Shown piece by piece: positions 6,535 through 6,863 of a stretch of DNA of 6,863 nt. The first letter of the stretch is position 1. The number at the start of each line of letters is the position of its first letter. The notes below the pieces were generated by a model, which ran no database searches, had not been told where the DNA came from, and saw nothing but the letters and a program-made list of their open reading frames with translations. This DNA is from Deltaproteobacteria bacterium (GTDB taxonomy: Bacteria > Desulfobacterota > Desulfobacteria > Desulfobacterales > UBA11574): the NCBI GenBank assembly GCA_019313505.1, contig JAFDBA010000131.1, positions 1 through 6,863 of the forward strand. Reading direction: 5' to 3'. Made by a program: the position numbers and the translations under genes.

Positions 6535-6621
6535 TGGTGCGAGAGGGGAGAGTTGAACTCCCATTCTGTTTCCAGAGCTGGATCCTAAGTCCAGTGCGTC
6601 TACCAGTTCCGCCACTCTCGC
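6535..6621 (-). tRNA. tRNA-Leu(UAG)
   Basis: An 87-nt class II tRNA with encoded CCA on the minus strand. The acceptor stem GCGAGAG/CTCTCGC pairs perfectly and is followed by discriminator A. The anticodon stem CTGGA/TCCAG surrounds CTTAGGA (anticodon TAG, reading CUN leucine codons). The long variable arm has TCTG/CAGA closing a GAAA tetraloop, and the T-arm is GGGAG-TTCAACT-CTCCC. It stands between the strong promoter and tig, so release of the tRNA from a shared precursor would create the 5' end of the tig mRNA. Confidence 0.97.
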
Positions 6622-6683
6622 ATACCAATACTTTGCCTAATTGATACCTTTTCAAAACGCCTGATTTTTCGTGCTGAAAAGAA

Positions 6684-6754
6684 CGGGTTAAATAGACCCG
6701 GAAACTATAACTTGACAATATATCTAAATATATTAAATTTCAACAAAATTTAAT
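6684..6754. repeat. three inverted repeats in the tRNA-Leu leader
   Basis: Three perfect short dyads lie between the promoter and tRNA-Leu. In transcription order they are ATTAAATTT/AAATTTAAT with a 5-nt loop (6754-6732), AATATAT/ATATATT with a 4-nt loop (6734-6717), and CGGGT/ACCCG with a 7-nt loop (6700-6684). The first two overlap by three bases and could not both form. The first begins almost at the predicted +1. The third encloses TATTTA, which with TTGTCA 18 bp upstream makes a weak second promoter candidate. The first two are A/T-only in their stems, so chance pairing is possible. Confidence 0.5.
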
Positions 6755-6759
6755 CAAGA

Positions 6760-6788
6760 ATTATAATGCCAAATCCAATGCCTGTCAA
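6760..6788 (-). promoter_or_regulatory. consensus sigma-70 promoter for tRNA-Leu and probably tig-clpP-clpX-lon
   Basis: On the minus strand TTGACA (6788-6783) and TATAAT (6765-6760) match both consensus boxes exactly, with the optimal 17-bp spacing. The predicted start is near 6753, about 130 nt before the tRNA-Leu 5' end. Such a perfect match suits constitutive high expression of a stable RNA. No CIRCE element or sigma-32-type promoter was seen nearby, so heat-shock control of this cluster is not supported by this window. Confidence 0.85.
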
Positions 6789-6793
6789 GTAAA

Positions 6794-6826
6794 CTAACAA
6801 AAATGTATGCTATGTCAGCATGTTAG
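6794..6826. repeat. interrupted inverted repeat just upstream of the promoter
   Basis: ATGCT (6807-6811) and AGCAT (6817-6821) form a 5-bp dyad with a 5-nt loop. Outer arms CTAACA (6794-6799) and TGTTAG (6821-6826) also match, giving a 10-bp arm interrupted by an 8-nt bulge on one side. It sits six bases upstream of the -35 box, a possible activator or operator site, but no regulator can be named. The rest of 6789-6863 shows no supported gene. Confidence 0.35.
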
Positions 6827-6863
6827 AATCCATTTTCTATAAAAGGTCGTTTCCTTTTAATTT

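Noticed and set aside
6527..6718. 63-codon minus-strand frame with SGGTGRRTGLRIQ
   Set aside because: It is the familiar spurious translation of a tRNA-Leu gene; it covers 6535-6621, which folds as a full cloverleaf.
6712..6739. Plus-strand TTGACA with a possible TAAATT 16 bp on, a divergent promoter
   Set aside because: The -10 is weak and lies in AT-rich dyads, and only an eight-codon frame (ATGCC...) follows on the plus strand before the window ends.

Overview
The window carries a bacterial proteostasis cluster. All four complete protein genes and all tRNA genes lie on the minus strand, so transcription runs from high to low coordinates: tRNA-Leu(UAG), tig (trigger factor), clpP, clpX, lon, tRNA-Val(UAC), a broken chimeric tRNA, and tRNA-Asp(GUC). 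The order tig-clpP-clpX-lon with a Leu tRNA just upstream, the moderately AT-rich DNA and the protein sequences suggest a Desulfobacterota (former Deltaproteobacteria) organism, perhaps a Desulfobacteraceae-like sulfate reducer. That assignment rests on recalled gene order and protein character, not on a search.

Right side (6863 to 6498): a match to both sigma-70 consensus boxes with 17-bp spacing (6760-6788) points towards tRNA-Leu. About 130 nt of leader follow, holding three short perfect inverted repeats, then the 87-nt tRNA-Leu, and tig starts 37 nt further on. Middle (6497 to 768): tig, clpP, clpX and lon follow with gaps of 77, 1 and 30 nt. All four look intact and keep the catalytic residues that can be checked by eye. 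Trigger factor folds nascent chains at the ribosome exit, ClpX unfolds substrates into the ClpP chamber, and Lon is an independent ATP-dependent protease, so the cluster links folding with degradation.

Left side (767 to 1): about 280 nt of AT-rich spacer without a convincing terminator, then the tRNA-Val/tRNA-Asp pair, then a strong intrinsic terminator (231-264). The tRNA pair has been altered by an exact 55-bp tandem duplication whose junction makes a 52-nt hybrid: the 5' part of tRNA-Asp fused to the 3' part of tRNA-Val, with no anticodon arm. The remaining tRNA-Asp also looks unusual (11-nt D-loop, A38 instead of C38). The first 24 codons of another minus-strand gene run off the left edge.

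I found no CRISPR array, transposase, toxin-antitoxin pair or evidence of a new multi-gene system. The most notable items are the hybrid tRNA remnant and the possibility that one promoter and one terminator bracket the whole tRNA-protease-tRNA unit.
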